41,218 nt of DNA, from the NCBI GenBank assembly GCA_025612245.1, contig JAAXKQ010000025.1:1-41218 (forward strand). The letters are read 5' to 3'. The translations under genes were made by a program, and so were the position numbers. The notes below the pieces were generated by a model. It saw nothing but the letters and a program-made list of their open reading frames with translations, did no database searches and was not told where the DNA came from. Below are positions 1 through 7,792 of this stretch, one piece after another; within the stretch, counting starts at the first letter, position 1; every line of letters begins with the position of its first letter. Source of the DNA: Ignavibacteria bacterium. GTDB lineage: Bacteria > Bacteroidota > Ignavibacteria > Ignavibacteriales > SURF-24.

Positions 1-55
1 AAATCTTATGTTTAGGCCTGCATCGGTCAATTACACGGATTCTTGGACAGACTCT
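1..55. repeat. Insertion-sequence end, left copy of a 55-bp inverted terminal repeat
   Basis: These 55 bases are the exact reverse complement of the last 55 bases of the window; identity stops at base 56. The boundary reads GGACAGACTC|T. The outer bases (GAGTCTGTCCAAGAATCCGT, read from the flank inward) resemble the ends of IS256/Mutator-type elements, but no transposase is present to confirm the family. The insertion sequence would lie to the left of the window. A 55-base shared end also fits an assembly graph built with k=55 that broke at a repeated element. Confidence 0.75.
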
Positions 56-174
56 AAATTAAAGATCTGCAGGGCTTTTTTGTTTTTGTTAATCTTAGGT
101 GCATTGAACCTCAAACAGACTGAAGACCTTCCTTATTTTATCATCACCATTCAATATTCAGCCTTTGAGTGAAA

Positions 175-1551
175 CTATACCACAGCCTTTTTCCACTTGC
201 CCCTTGTAAACAGCCAGAGCGTAAAGAGCCCGACAGAAGTCTCCGCTATAAAAATTGCCCAGAAGACTCCCGTATAGTTCATCTCTAATGACTCTGCAAG
301 TATATACGCAAGCGGGATTTCGATTATCCAGAAGAATACTAAGTTGATCTTTGTTGGTGTAGCCGTATCACCTGCACCGTTGAATGCCTGCACTGATACC
401 ATCCACCATGCATATACGAAATATGAATATGAAACTATCCTCAGCCACTCACCGCCTATTGAGACAACTCCCGTATCATTTGAAAATATTCTTACAAGCG
501 GCTCACTGAAAAGATAATAAATAACTGCAACCCCAATAAGAAATATCATTGTCCACAGGCCCGCAATCCATACTGCGCGTTCGGCCCTCTCGGGCTTGTG
601 TGCCCCCAGGTTCTGCCCGACCAGCGTGGCTACTGCATTGGACATTCCTGAGGCAGGCATCATTGTAAACATCATTATCCTGAGCGCAATTGTTGCCCCT
701 GCAACTGCCTGACTGCCAAACTCTGCAAGAATGCGCATTATGAAGATCCATGAAGTCATGGCAACTATCATCTGACCTATTCCGCCTAAGGAAGTGCGGA
801 TTATCCTGGAAATAATTTCCCAGTTAAGCTTTATATAAGAACTGAATACTTTAATGTGTTTGCCCCCATGAAAGAGCATCCAAAGCTGTGCAGTTACTCC
901 GATTGCCCTGCCTGTAGTAGTTGCAATTGCCGCACCCTCGATTCCCATCCGGGGAAAAGGACCAAGTCCTAAGATCAGAGCAGGATCCAGCAAGATATTG
1001 ATCCCGTTTGCAAGCCATAGTACCCTCATTGCAATTGCAGCATCGCCGGCACCCCTGAATATTGCATTGATCATAAAAAGGAGCATGATAACTGCATTCC
1101 CTCCCATCATCACCTGTGTAAAACGGTAGCCATATTCCAGGGCCCATCTGTCAGCGCCCATAAGCAGAAGCAGATCTTTTGCATAGAAAATGCCCGCAAA
1201 GGCAAAGGGGACTGATGCTATGATTGCAATAAATATTGCCTGAATGGCAGTCATCCCGGCCTTCTCTTTATTCTTTTCTCCGATACGCCTTGCAACTATA
1301 GCCGCTACTGCGGTGGACAATCCCATGGCTACAGAATACAAAAGGAATAAATATGTTTCCGTAAGGCCGATAGTTGCAACAGCGGAGGGGCCAAGTGAAC
1401 TTACAAAATAGATATCTACAACAGCAAAGGTCGATTCCATTATGAGTTCCAGGATCATCGGAACGGCTAGCAGAAAGATTGCCCTGCTTAATGGAATTTG
1501 CGTATAATCGGCCTCACTTCCCCTAACGGCATTTTTCAGTTCATTCCACAT
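175..1551 (-). CDS. MATE family multidrug/sodium antiporter
   Basis: Integral membrane exporter of the MATE (multi-antimicrobial extrusion) family, which exchanges Na+ or H+ for cationic drugs or metabolites across the inner membrane. The product is about 458 residues with roughly twelve hydrophobic segments in two homologous halves. The opening LAVPMILELIMESTFAVVD and the repeat-like second-half segment around MIVAMTSWIFIMRILAEFG are typical. An in-frame ATG at 1680 would add 43 hydrophilic residues with no Shine-Dalgarno sequence and no family similarity that I recognise. The ATG at 1551 is preceded by AAAAAGG and puts the first membrane segment about 25 residues in, so I prefer it. The substrate cannot be read from sequence. 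It lies outside the left tRNA scar, so it may belong to an accessory region. Confidence 0.9.
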   Translation of the reverse strand: MWNELKNAVRGSEADYTQIPLSRAIFLLAVPMILELIMESTFAVVDIYFVSSLGPSAVATIGLTETYLFLLYSVAMGLSTAVAAIVARRIGEKNKEKAGMTAIQAIFIAIIASVPFAFAGIFYAKDLLLLMGADRWALEYGYRFTQVMMGGNAVIMLLFMINAIFRGAGDAAIAMRVLWLANGINILLDPALILGLGPFPRMGIEGAAIATTTGRAIGVTAQLWMLFHGGKHIKVFSSYIKLNWEIISRIIRTSLGGIGQMIVAMTSWIFIMRILAEFGSQAVAGATIALRIMMFTMMPASGMSNAVATLVGQNLGAHKPERAERAVWIAGLWTMIFLIGVAVIYYLFSEPLVRIFSNDTGVVSIGGEWLRIVSYSYFVYAWWMVSVQAFNGAGDTATPTKINLVFFWIIEIPLAYILAESLEMNYTGVFWAIFIAETSVGLFTLWLFTRGKWKKAVV

Positions 1552-1968
1552 AGACCTTTTTGCGGGTTCTGCAGAAGAACTGTTTTTTATAGGTATTTCA
1601 AATTTGTCTCCTTCTCTCACACAAATGTCCTTTCTATGAAATTCATCTTGATTCCTAACAATATAACAGAATAAAACCATTCCGGAGAGGCATAAAACAG
1701 GGAATTTACAGGGCCCGTTTCGGCAAATTCAAATTGGCAACTCCTGAAATAAAATGTTGCATATGTGCTAAAAACATATTATATAAAGCTTTAGCGTAAA
1801 TGTATTTTCCAGGGCGCGCACTTTTTGATGGTTATTGCACGAATCATTAGCTATCCGATATTTAATCTAAGGATACGATGATAGCTCTATCTGCCTTTTA
1901 AGGCAGCTATTAGAGCACAACAACTCCCTGACCGATCCCCTTCCTTAGAGTAAGACTTAAGGCACCCG
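1552..1968. other. Intergenic region with an imperfect hairpin
   Basis: No convincing gene. If MATE starts at 1551, the first 129 bases are its upstream codons or leader. A hairpin spans 1884-1916: inner arms CTGCCTT and AAGGCAG around two Ts, outer arms GCTCTA and TAGAGC with an asymmetric internal loop. There is no following T-run, so it is not a typical terminator. It sits 53 bases before the truncated T9SS gene and may mark a rearrangement boundary. Confidence 0.5.
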
Positions 1969-3030
1969 ATGGTTATTATAGTAAGTATTCGGAAGCTGGA
2001 AACTTTAAGGATAAACTCTCAAGGGAGCACTGAACCCGTAAAGCCCGTCCTTGCTTATCCTGCAGGAGGGGTAACAGTCTATGAGTCCTCTCCCACACTT
2101 AACTGGTATATTAACCAGTGGGCATCTCATTTGGAATACCACCTTCAGCTCTCTTTAACAGATGACTTCATAAATCCAATACTGGATGTAACAGGCATAG
2201 AAGGCCTGTCATATAAGGTTCAAGGCTTGTCGGCAGGAGTAACCTACTACACAAGAGTAAGGTCATTTAATTCAGAGGGAAGTTATTCGGAATACTCCAG
2301 TACGGGTTCATTTACTGTATGGGCGGGTGATTATCCCGTAGTGCCAGTTGCGGCAAGCCCTTCAGGAGGAGTTAGTATTCATTCAGGCAGTGCAACTCTC
2401 TCATGGTATTCCCCTGCCGGCAGCACAGAAGAACAGAAGTATGACCTGCAGATCTCAACTGACAAGTCCTTTACAGAATACAATCAGGTCTCAGGCCTAG
2501 ATACGATGTCATACAACTTCAGGGACCTGAAAGGAGAGACCAAATACTTCTGGAGAGTAAGGGCAATGACTTCGGATGGAAAGACAAGTCCATATTCCAG
2601 TGAAGGTACATTTATTACATCAAAGCTTACGAATGTGGCTCTCAGGAGTGATAACCAGATCCCGAAGGACTTTGACTTGAAGCAGAACTATCCTAATCCG
2701 TTTAACCCTGTTACAACAATTGAGTTTTCGCTTCCAAAGGATGAGCATGTAAGACTGGTAGTTTATGATATGCTGGGAAGGGTGGCAAAGGAACTTATCA
2801 ATGGGACTCTGGGTGCAGGAAACTTCAAAGATTCGTTCAAAGCTGAGGGTCTTTCAAGCGGAGTATATATTTATAAGCTATCTACGCCAACTTTTCAGAA
2901 GATTAAGAAGATGATTCTGCAGAGTAGAGATGGCATATTATTTTATGGCAAAAGATGCGGGAATACAAATGACAGAGTGCCGGTTGTTGGAAGAAAACGG
3001 CAGGGCCCATTTTATGACACGCAGGTTTGA
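1969..3030 (+). pseudogene. T9SS-sorted fibronectin-III-like protein, truncated at the N-terminus and run into hipA at the C-terminus
   Basis: The frame encodes two fibronectin-III-like beta-sandwich domains (about residues 25-115 and 125-215; each begins with a PAGG/PSGG turn and ends with RVR plus SxxG/F strands). A linker and a complete type IX secretion sorting domain follow (about residues 240-318, with QNYPNPFNPVTTIEFSLP). Such proteins are exported by Sec and anchored or released at the cell surface by the T9SS. There is no signal peptide, so the 5' part is probably missing. The sorting domain should stop soon after KKMILQ; instead the frame runs about 35 residues into DNA that encodes HipA in another frame. 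Both ends are therefore broken. ATG 1969 is the only early start but lacks a clear ribosome binding site, so expression is doubtful. Confidence 0.75.
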
Positions 3031-3538
3031 CAGGGAGAACGGGAAAGGCAAACTTCATGTGCAAAGTTTTTGCTCAATGGCTCACCTGGACTTCAATAAT
3101 ATAATTGATTATAGTTATGAACAATTATTTGAAACGATGCGAAAATTGTTGCTGCCCTATAGTGAGGCAGAACAGTTATACAGAAGAATGGTCTTCAACA
3201 ACGTTGCATCAAGAAATTGTGATGATCATACAAAGAACTTCAGCTTTATAATGGACAAAACCGGGCAATGGAAGCTCGCTCCAGCATATGACGCCTGCCA
3301 TGCTTATCGTCCGGACAGCAATTGGGTAAATCAGCATTGCTTAAGTATTAACGGAAAACGAAAGGATATTACCCGCCAGGATCTTCTTTCTGTTGCCAGA
3401 AAAATGAACATAAAACGGCCAAGACAGATAATTGACCAGGTGGCAAGTGTTGTCTCCGGGTGGAAAGGTTATGCCGAAGATGCTGGTGTTTCACAGGATT
3501 TAAGGGACGCAATCCAAAAAACTTTATTGAGTCTATAA
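2930..3538 (+). pseudogene. HipA-family toxin kinase, C-terminal half only
   Basis: HipA toxins are serine/threonine kinases of type II toxin-antitoxin modules; E. coli HipA inactivates glutamyl-tRNA synthetase and promotes persistence. This 202-residue frame matches only the C-terminal half of a protein normally about 400-440 residues long. It keeps the catalytic loop (NVASRNCDDHTKNFSF, about residues 91-106) and the metal-binding APAYD motif after it. It lacks the whole N-lobe and phosphate-binding loop, so it cannot be an active kinase. Homology-like sequence (R-V-E before the first Met) begins around 2921, immediately after the T9SS gene's KKMILQ, which places the junction at about 2918-2921. 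No hipB antitoxin is present. The fragment looks like the product of a deletion or illegitimate recombination. Confidence 0.88.
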
Positions 3539-3713
3539 AAGATATTACTTCGACCTTCCTTGATTATTGAATTGGACTGCCTGTGGATTAATTCATTGAA
3601 TCATCGTAACAAAACCGTAGTAAATCATAGAACAATTCAGGTCAATTTGGACGATTGAGAGTCAAAAAATCCTTGAAAATTATTAGAAATCGCACTTTTA
3701 GAAATCCTATTTA
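3539..3713. other. Element-side flank of the tRNA scar
   Basis: AT-rich stretch with no gene I can support. Where a tRNA 5' half should precede the anticodon arm, the sequence instead reads TTAGAAATCCTATTTAG. No D-loop or 5' acceptor strand (expected GGGTCGA) is found. Confidence 0.5.
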
Positions 3714-3759
3714 GCCTGTCACGCAGGAGGTCGAGAGTTCGAGCCTCAGTCGACCCGCA
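3714..3759 (+). tRNA. tRNA-Asp(GTC)-like 3' fragment, probable attachment-site scar
   Basis: The fragment begins in the anticodon stem: GCCTGTCACGCAGG carries anticodon GTC at 3718-3720. It continues through an AGGTC variable loop, a T-arm with loop TTCGAGC, acceptor strand TCGACCC and discriminator G at 3757. Positions 1-29 of a tRNA are absent, so it is not functional. The T-stem does not close fully: GAGAG faces CTCAG, with the two outer pairs mismatched. The stem CTGAG would pair perfectly with CTCAG, so the fragment may join halves of two different tRNAs. A terminator follows directly, as after a normal tRNA gene, so the original host sequence lies to the right and the integrated DNA to the left. 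Confidence 0.75.
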
Positions 3760-3765
3760 TTTAGA

Positions 3766-3797
3766 AAGCCTTGCAAAGCAAGGCTTCCGTGTTTTAA
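3766..3797 (+). terminator. Intrinsic terminator of the original tRNA gene
   Basis: A perfect 9-bp stem, AAGCCTTGC / GCAAGGCTT, with an AAA loop, followed by CCGTGTTTT. It sits 7 bases after the tRNA 3' end. Confidence 0.75.
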
Positions 3798-3934
3798 AAA
3801 CAGAAGGTGGTCCCTGGAACCGGGAATTTCTTCGGCTTGAATTTAAAAAAGCAGGGGCCAATTTGCGTAACATGCGCAGTAATTTAATCCTACCTCTTAT
3901 TCCTTATTGATCCCTTGAGATTGTAGCTTTGTAG

Positions 3935-4063
3935 ATGCCTCAATCCCAGTATTATGCAGTAGTGAATAATGCGGCCAACGGCAGCGGCGGTCCCGTCATA
4001 GGGTTCTTGGATCTGCGCCCACTTGGGGAATCGAAAGAAAAGCAAACAACAATTAACATTTGA
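3935..4063 (+). other. Short 42-codon reading frame upstream of the acetyltransferase, possibly a remnant
   Basis: ATG at 3935, stop at 4061. It contains a coding-like stretch, GSGGPVIGFLDLRPLGES. I recognise no family, and there is no clear ribosome binding site. The rest of 3798-4141 holds nothing else I can support. It may be the tail of a lost gene. Confidence 0.2.
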
Positions 4064-4141
4064 ATTTATTTTAACAATTGCCTTAGTTTGTGTCTTACTA
4101 TTTTTTAATTGGAAAACTAATTCATATTTCGGAGTGTGGTT

Positions 4142-4768
4142 ATGCCGGATAAAAATCTATTGTTCCCACGGAAGGGCGACAAAAATACTGTTTATCTTAA
4201 GAATCTGGTAAAGAGCGAGTTTATAGAAATAGGCGATTATTCATTTTATTACGACATTGAAAATGCCGAGGATTTTGAAAAGAAATGCGTGCTTTATCAT
4301 TATCCCTACGTTAATAACGACAGGCTTAAAATTGGAAAGTTCTATTCCATTGCACAGGGCACAAAGTTCCTTTTCAATGGCGCAAATCATACTTTATCTT
4401 CGCTATCAACTTATCCTTTCCCCGTTTTGGCCGCTGAATGGGACTTAAAGGTGCCTGTTACAGAATCGTGGGATAACAAGGGCGATATTGTAATTGGCAA
4501 CGACGTTTGGATCGGCTTTGAAGCCGTAATAATGGCAGGTGTAACAATTGGGGACGGCGCAATTATCGCTTCGAGAGCTGTCGTGACAAAAGATGTGGAA
4601 CCGTATTCTATTGTTGGCGGTATGCCCGCAAAACTGATTAAAAAGAGATTCCCGGATGATGTAATTGAAAGACTCCTTGAACTTAAATGGTGGAACTGGA
4701 ACGAGGGAAAAATCATGGAAAACCTGGATAAGATAATGGATAAAAACAGAATTAACGAATTAAAATAA
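4142..4768 (+). CDS. Vat-type xenobiotic acetyltransferase (left-handed beta-helix)
   Basis: A 208-residue trimeric hexapeptide-repeat acetyltransferase of the Vat/CatB group, which uses acetyl-CoA to O-acetylate streptogramin A or chloramphenicol-like compounds in the cytoplasm. Diagnostic features are [14 protein letters not shown], with the presumed catalytic His83; the hexapeptide coils [20 protein letters not shown]; the proline-ended loop [13 protein letters not shown]; and the C-terminal helix [16 protein letters not shown], characteristic of Vat proteins. ATG 4142 has GGAG 7 bases upstream; a GTG at 4136 lies too close to it. The true substrate is uncertain, because many environmental members are annotated this way without a resistance phenotype. 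It is the first intact gene on the chromosome side of the left tRNA scar. Confidence 0.88.
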   Translation: MPDKNLLFPRKGDKNTVYLKNLVKSEFIEIGDYSFYYDIENAEDFEKKCVLYHYPYVNNDRLKIGKFYSIAQGTKFLFNGANHTLSSLSTYPFPVLAAEWDLKVPVTESWDNKGDIVIGNDVWIGFEAVIMAGVTIGDGAIIASRAVVTKDVEPYSIVGGMPAKLIKKRFPDDVIERLLELKWWNWNEGKIMENLDKIMDKNRINELK

Positions 4769-4789
4769 TTTGCACTCCCTGAGTGTGAA

Positions 4790-4855
4790 GTTATACCACG
4801 CGGAGCGGCGAAAAGACTTAATAAAGATTTAGATTTTGTCTGGGACGAATACTAA
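4790..4855 (+). pseudogene. Short coding-like remnant between the acetyltransferase and nagA
   Basis: Twenty-one codons ending in a stop (GAAKRLNKDLDFVWDEY at the end) look like the C-terminus of a lost protein. They share the reading frame of the acetyltransferase but follow its stop codon. No start and no family were recognised. Chance is possible at this length. Confidence 0.25.
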
Positions 4856-4885
4856 ATTTGCAGATGAATTAAAAAAGGATTGCAT

Positions 4886-6085
4886 GTGAAATGGTTATTG
4901 GCAAATGGAAATCTTGTTCTGAGGGATTCCATTTTAGAAAATACAAATCTGGTTATCAACGAAAATAAAATTGAAGCCATAGAAAAAGATAGCAGTATGA
5001 CCGACTTCAATGAAATTATTGATGTCAAGGGGTGCTATGTATTGCCGGGTTTTATAGACCTGCATTGCCACGGGGGATATGGAGCGGATGTCATGGACGC
5101 AAGCCTGGAGGCAATCGGCACCATAAGCCGCTTTCACGCTGAAGGCGGTACTGCTTACTTTCTTACTACAACTGCGAGCGATTCATTGGAAAACCTGCAG
5201 AAAGTGCTTCAAATATTAAGAACAAATAAAAATGTCATCAGAGGTGCAAAAACACTGGGGGCTCACCTGGAAGGTCCCTATTTTGCACAGAAAAAGCATG
5301 GCTGTCACCTGCCGCAGTTTGTAAGAACTCCCTCGGAAAGTGAAACGTCATTGCTTCTGGAATATAAGGATGTGATTAGATCTATCACTATTGCTCCGGA
5401 GATACCCGGGGCATTAAGCCTAATAAAAAGGTTTTCGGAAAATGGCATAGTGGTATCTTTGGGCCACACGGAATGCAGCTACGACGAAGCCCTGAAGGCG
5501 GTCGAAATGGGAGCCAGCCACGTAACCCACCTTTATTGCGCCATGTCGGGCATTATAAAAAACGGCGTTGAGAGAAAGGGGGGACTTATAGAAACTGCAC
5601 TGCTGGAAGACAGGCTGAGCGCTGAAATTATTGCTGACGGAATTCATGTGCCCTCCGAACTGATCAGACTCGCGGTAAAGGCTAAAGGCATGGATAAGAT
5701 CTGTGTTGTTACCGATGCCATGCGGGGTGCCGGAATGCCTGAGGGGATCTATACTTTTGGCTCCATGAGAGGCCAGGAGGCGGTAGTTAAGGCTAAGATG
5801 GCGGTAGTTAAAGAAGGAACAGGACTTGCAAGCAGCGTTTTCAAGATGAATGAAATGTTTTGCCACATGTATAATAACTTAGGCTATTCTTATACTGAGC
5901 TGGCAAGTATGTTCTCATATAATCCGGCCTGTGTATTATCGGTGCAGGAGAAAATAGGCAGCATTGAGCAGGGGAAAATGGCGAGTTTTACTATATTGAA
6001 TCGTGACCATGAAGTGGAAGCTACAATAGTTGAAGGAAAGCCGGTTTACTTAAGAAAGGCAGCGTTCAATAAGTCAGAAAAGTAG
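4886..6085 (+). CDS. nagA: N-acetylglucosamine-6-phosphate deacetylase
   Basis: Cytoplasmic metal-dependent amidohydrolase that removes acetate from GlcNAc-6-phosphate to give glucosamine-6-phosphate, in amino-sugar catabolism and cell-wall recycling. The 399-residue length is normal. The N-terminal beta-sandwich leads into a TIM barrel with HCHGG (His60, His62), HLEGPYF (metal ligand Glu129), GHTE (His194), THLYCAM (His215) and catalytic VTDAM (Asp277). In most relatives the last-but-one motif reads THLxNAM; here Cys replaces Asn. GTG 4886 has AAGGA 6 bases upstream, whereas the longer TTG at 4880 would abut that site. No nagB or transporter is adjacent, so it appears to be transcribed alone. 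Confidence 0.92.
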   Translation: MKWLLANGNLVLRDSILENTNLVINENKIEAIEKDSSMTDFNEIIDVKGCYVLPGFIDLHCHGGYGADVMDASLEAIGTISRFHAEGGTAYFLTTTASDSLENLQKVLQILRTNKNVIRGAKTLGAHLEGPYFAQKKHGCHLPQFVRTPSESETSLLLEYKDVIRSITIAPEIPGALSLIKRFSENGIVVSLGHTECSYDEALKAVEMGASHVTHLYCAMSGIIKNGVERKGGLIETALLEDRLSAEIIADGIHVPSELIRLAVKAKGMDKICVVTDAMRGAGMPEGIYTFGSMRGQEAVVKAKMAVVKEGTGLASSVFKMNEMFCHMYNNLGYSYTELASMFSYNPACVLSVQEKIGSIEQGKMASFTILNRDHEVEATIVEGKPVYLRKAAFNKSEK

Positions 6086-6121
6086 TTTTCCCAAAAACAT
6101 GCTCGGACACTTTATAAGGGT

Positions 6122-6152
6122 GCCGTCCCGCATTTGAGCAGGACGGCTTTTC
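6122..6152 (+). terminator. Intrinsic terminator after nagA
   Basis: Stem GCCGTCC / GGACGGC with a 12-base loop, followed by TTTTCTAATTT. It lies between the converging nagA and zinc-ribbon genes. Confidence 0.8.
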
Positions 6153-6189
6153 TAATTTATTCTGGTTTCCTGATTGGCGAAAAATATTT

Positions 6190-7278
6190 CTAAGGCATCT
6201 CCTCAATGTTCATTTCCTGTCGGTGCTTTGCGTTTTTCTTCAGGTCCGCCCTGCATTCGGGGCAGTACTGCCATTCTGGCTTTATTGGATACTGGCATTG
6301 CTGACAGAAATTGATTGACAAATCGTAACCGCAATGCGGGCAGTACGCCCTCATGCCGTTTAGTTCACCTTTGCATTCCGGACAGGTTGTGGATTTTAGC
6401 GTATCAGGCCTTGTTATCAGATAAACAGTCAGTCCGAAAAACAATGAAATTAAGGTAAGGAATGCCCAGATTCCCGGTGTTTTCACGTCACGTTCCTTTG
6501 CATCCACGTAAACCCAGGTGGGAATAAGAAACCAGAGGAACATTCCGGAAATAACTAGCAGCACCGTAGGAATAATTCTTAGCGCATCGCTTAATTCACT
6601 TCTTTCAAACCTCCACTCGGTGTAGTACTTTTTCTCATTTACCCTGTCGTCGACCTTCATGAATAATTTGCCGATTAGTTTTCCGCCCGCATCATAAACC
6701 GGGGTTGAAAAGCTCGTTGTTGCCGGCTGCAGCAGCGACTCGTTGTCGTCTCCTTTATAAAAGCGCCAGCTGTTTTCCTCATCCCACCTTTCCGGGCGCT
6801 CGGCTCTTTCAAACTGCGAGTAATCTATTACGTCAGTTTTATCCACCAGCTTGGTAAGAAAATCATTCCTGTCGCGGTAGAACTCATCGGCTTTTATCCT
6901 GTCGCGGTATTTATCGAATGCATCGTTTGTCTTCTGAAAATCCCCGGAAGGAACTCCGAACAGGAAATCGCCCGTCATGGAAGACATCCATAAATATTTT
7001 TTCGGTTCATCGGCTTTTTGGTGCTCAATCATGTATTCCGACTGAAGTTCGTTAACGAGAACCTGATCGGGCTGCGCCGATTTAATTCTGGAGGCAATTC
7101 CTTTCAGATACTTTGTGTTCTCTTCCATAAAGGAATTGATGTATTTCCTGAATTCTTCTTTGTGTTTATCGTACTGTGCATTATATACAGGTATTGTTGC
7201 CAGCAGAAAAACAATTGATACACCTGCAATTATTACAGCAGGCATTGCAAGTTTGCGAATCAGCTTTCTTTTTGTCAT
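6190..7278 (-). CDS. Membrane protein with an extracytoplasmic domain and double zinc ribbon
   Basis: 362 residues. A membrane anchor near residues 10-32 is followed by an extracytoplasmic domain of about 200 residues, rich in charged and aromatic residues. Two further membrane segments lie at about 233-290. The cytoplasmic tail carries four CxxC knuckles (CPEC, CPHC, CQQC, CPEC; about residues 300-348) that should form two zinc ribbons. The paired anchors around an outer domain resemble a Cache-type sensor, but I cannot assign a family. It is the third gene of a sigma/anti-sigma operon, 21 bases after the anti-sigma gene, so a part in sensing or in sequestering the sigma/anti-sigma pair is a reasonable inference. 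It has no kinase, cyclase or protease motif. Confidence 0.75.
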   Translation of the reverse strand: MTKRKLIRKLAMPAVIIAGVSIVFLLATIPVYNAQYDKHKEEFRKYINSFMEENTKYLKGIASRIKSAQPDQVLVNELQSEYMIEHQKADEPKKYLWMSSMTGDFLFGVPSGDFQKTNDAFDKYRDRIKADEFYRDRNDFLTKLVDKTDVIDYSQFERAERPERWDEENSWRFYKGDDNESLLQPATTSFSTPVYDAGGKLIGKLFMKVDDRVNEKKYYTEWRFERSELSDALRIIPTVLLVISGMFLWFLIPTWVYVDAKERDVKTPGIWAFLTLISLFFGLTVYLITRPDTLKSTTCPECKGELNGMRAYCPHCGYDLSINFCQQCQYPIKPEWQYCPECRADLKKNAKHRQEMNIEEMP

Positions 7279-7299
7279 ATTTTCTCCGAATTATATATT

Positions 7300-7791
7300 T
7301 TAATTGAAACTGTTTTTTCTGTCCGATTCCATCAGCAATACCGGAGCCATTGCAAGAGTTATGAATGAGCCGGCAATGAGAACCAGCGCAACTGACACTC
7401 CGGTATCTCCCAGGGACTGGATTATCCAGTTCTTTTCTATCATATTCCAGAAGGGCAGGAGTGCTATCTGAATTTTGATGAAATAGATAAGTGAGAATAA
7501 AAATACTTCACCGAACGCAATCTGCAGAACAGGAATTAAATCAACGCCGGGTTTCTTTTTGGATGGCTGCGGAACCAGCACGGAGACTTCCGAGAGAATG
7601 TTGCTGAAAAGGTCCTTTGCCGGCTCCTCTTCCTTCAATTCCGAAAGCAGATTCATTGTATCTTTCAGGCTTTCCAGGTATTTCCTGCAGCTTTCGCAGT
7701 TTTTCATATGTTCCGTCACTTCTGTGCGTTCATCTTCACTTCCCTCCAGGAAGTAAAGATCCAGTATGCGATTCTTATTTTCGCAATACAT
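7300..7791 (-). CDS. Anti-sigma factor with a ZAS zinc-finger motif
   Basis: 163 residues. The N-terminal zinc-binding anti-sigma domain has the HxxxCxxC signature (His28, Cys32, Cys35) in HMKNCESCRKYL, plus an upstream Cys3. This domain normally wraps around ECF sigma factors and blocks RNA polymerase binding. Two membrane segments follow, at about residues 93-112 and 130-152, so it is a membrane-bound anti-sigma factor. The start codon comes one base after the sigma gene's stop, which indicates translational coupling and stoichiometric expression. ZAS proteins can respond to thiol oxidation or to regulated proteolysis; the sequence does not say which applies here. Confidence 0.88.
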   Translation of the reverse strand: MYCENKNRILDLYFLEGSEDERTEVTEHMKNCESCRKYLESLKDTMNLLSELKEEEPAKDLFSNILSEVSVLVPQPSKKKPGVDLIPVLQIAFGEVFLFSLIYFIKIQIALLPFWNMIEKNWIIQSLGDTGVSVALVLIAGSFITLAMAPVLLMESDRKNSFN

Positions 7792-7792
7792 T

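Noticed and set aside
3637-3873. A 78-codon minus-strand frame (contains TEARTLDLLRDRLNR).
   Set aside because: It translates the antisense of the tRNA-Asp fragment and its terminator; this peptide is a well-known type of false call over tRNA genes.
4023-4211. A 62-codon TTG-start frame with one hydrophobic stretch upstream of the acetyltransferase.
   Set aside because: It overlaps the start of the well-supported acetyltransferase, has no ribosome binding site and no family.
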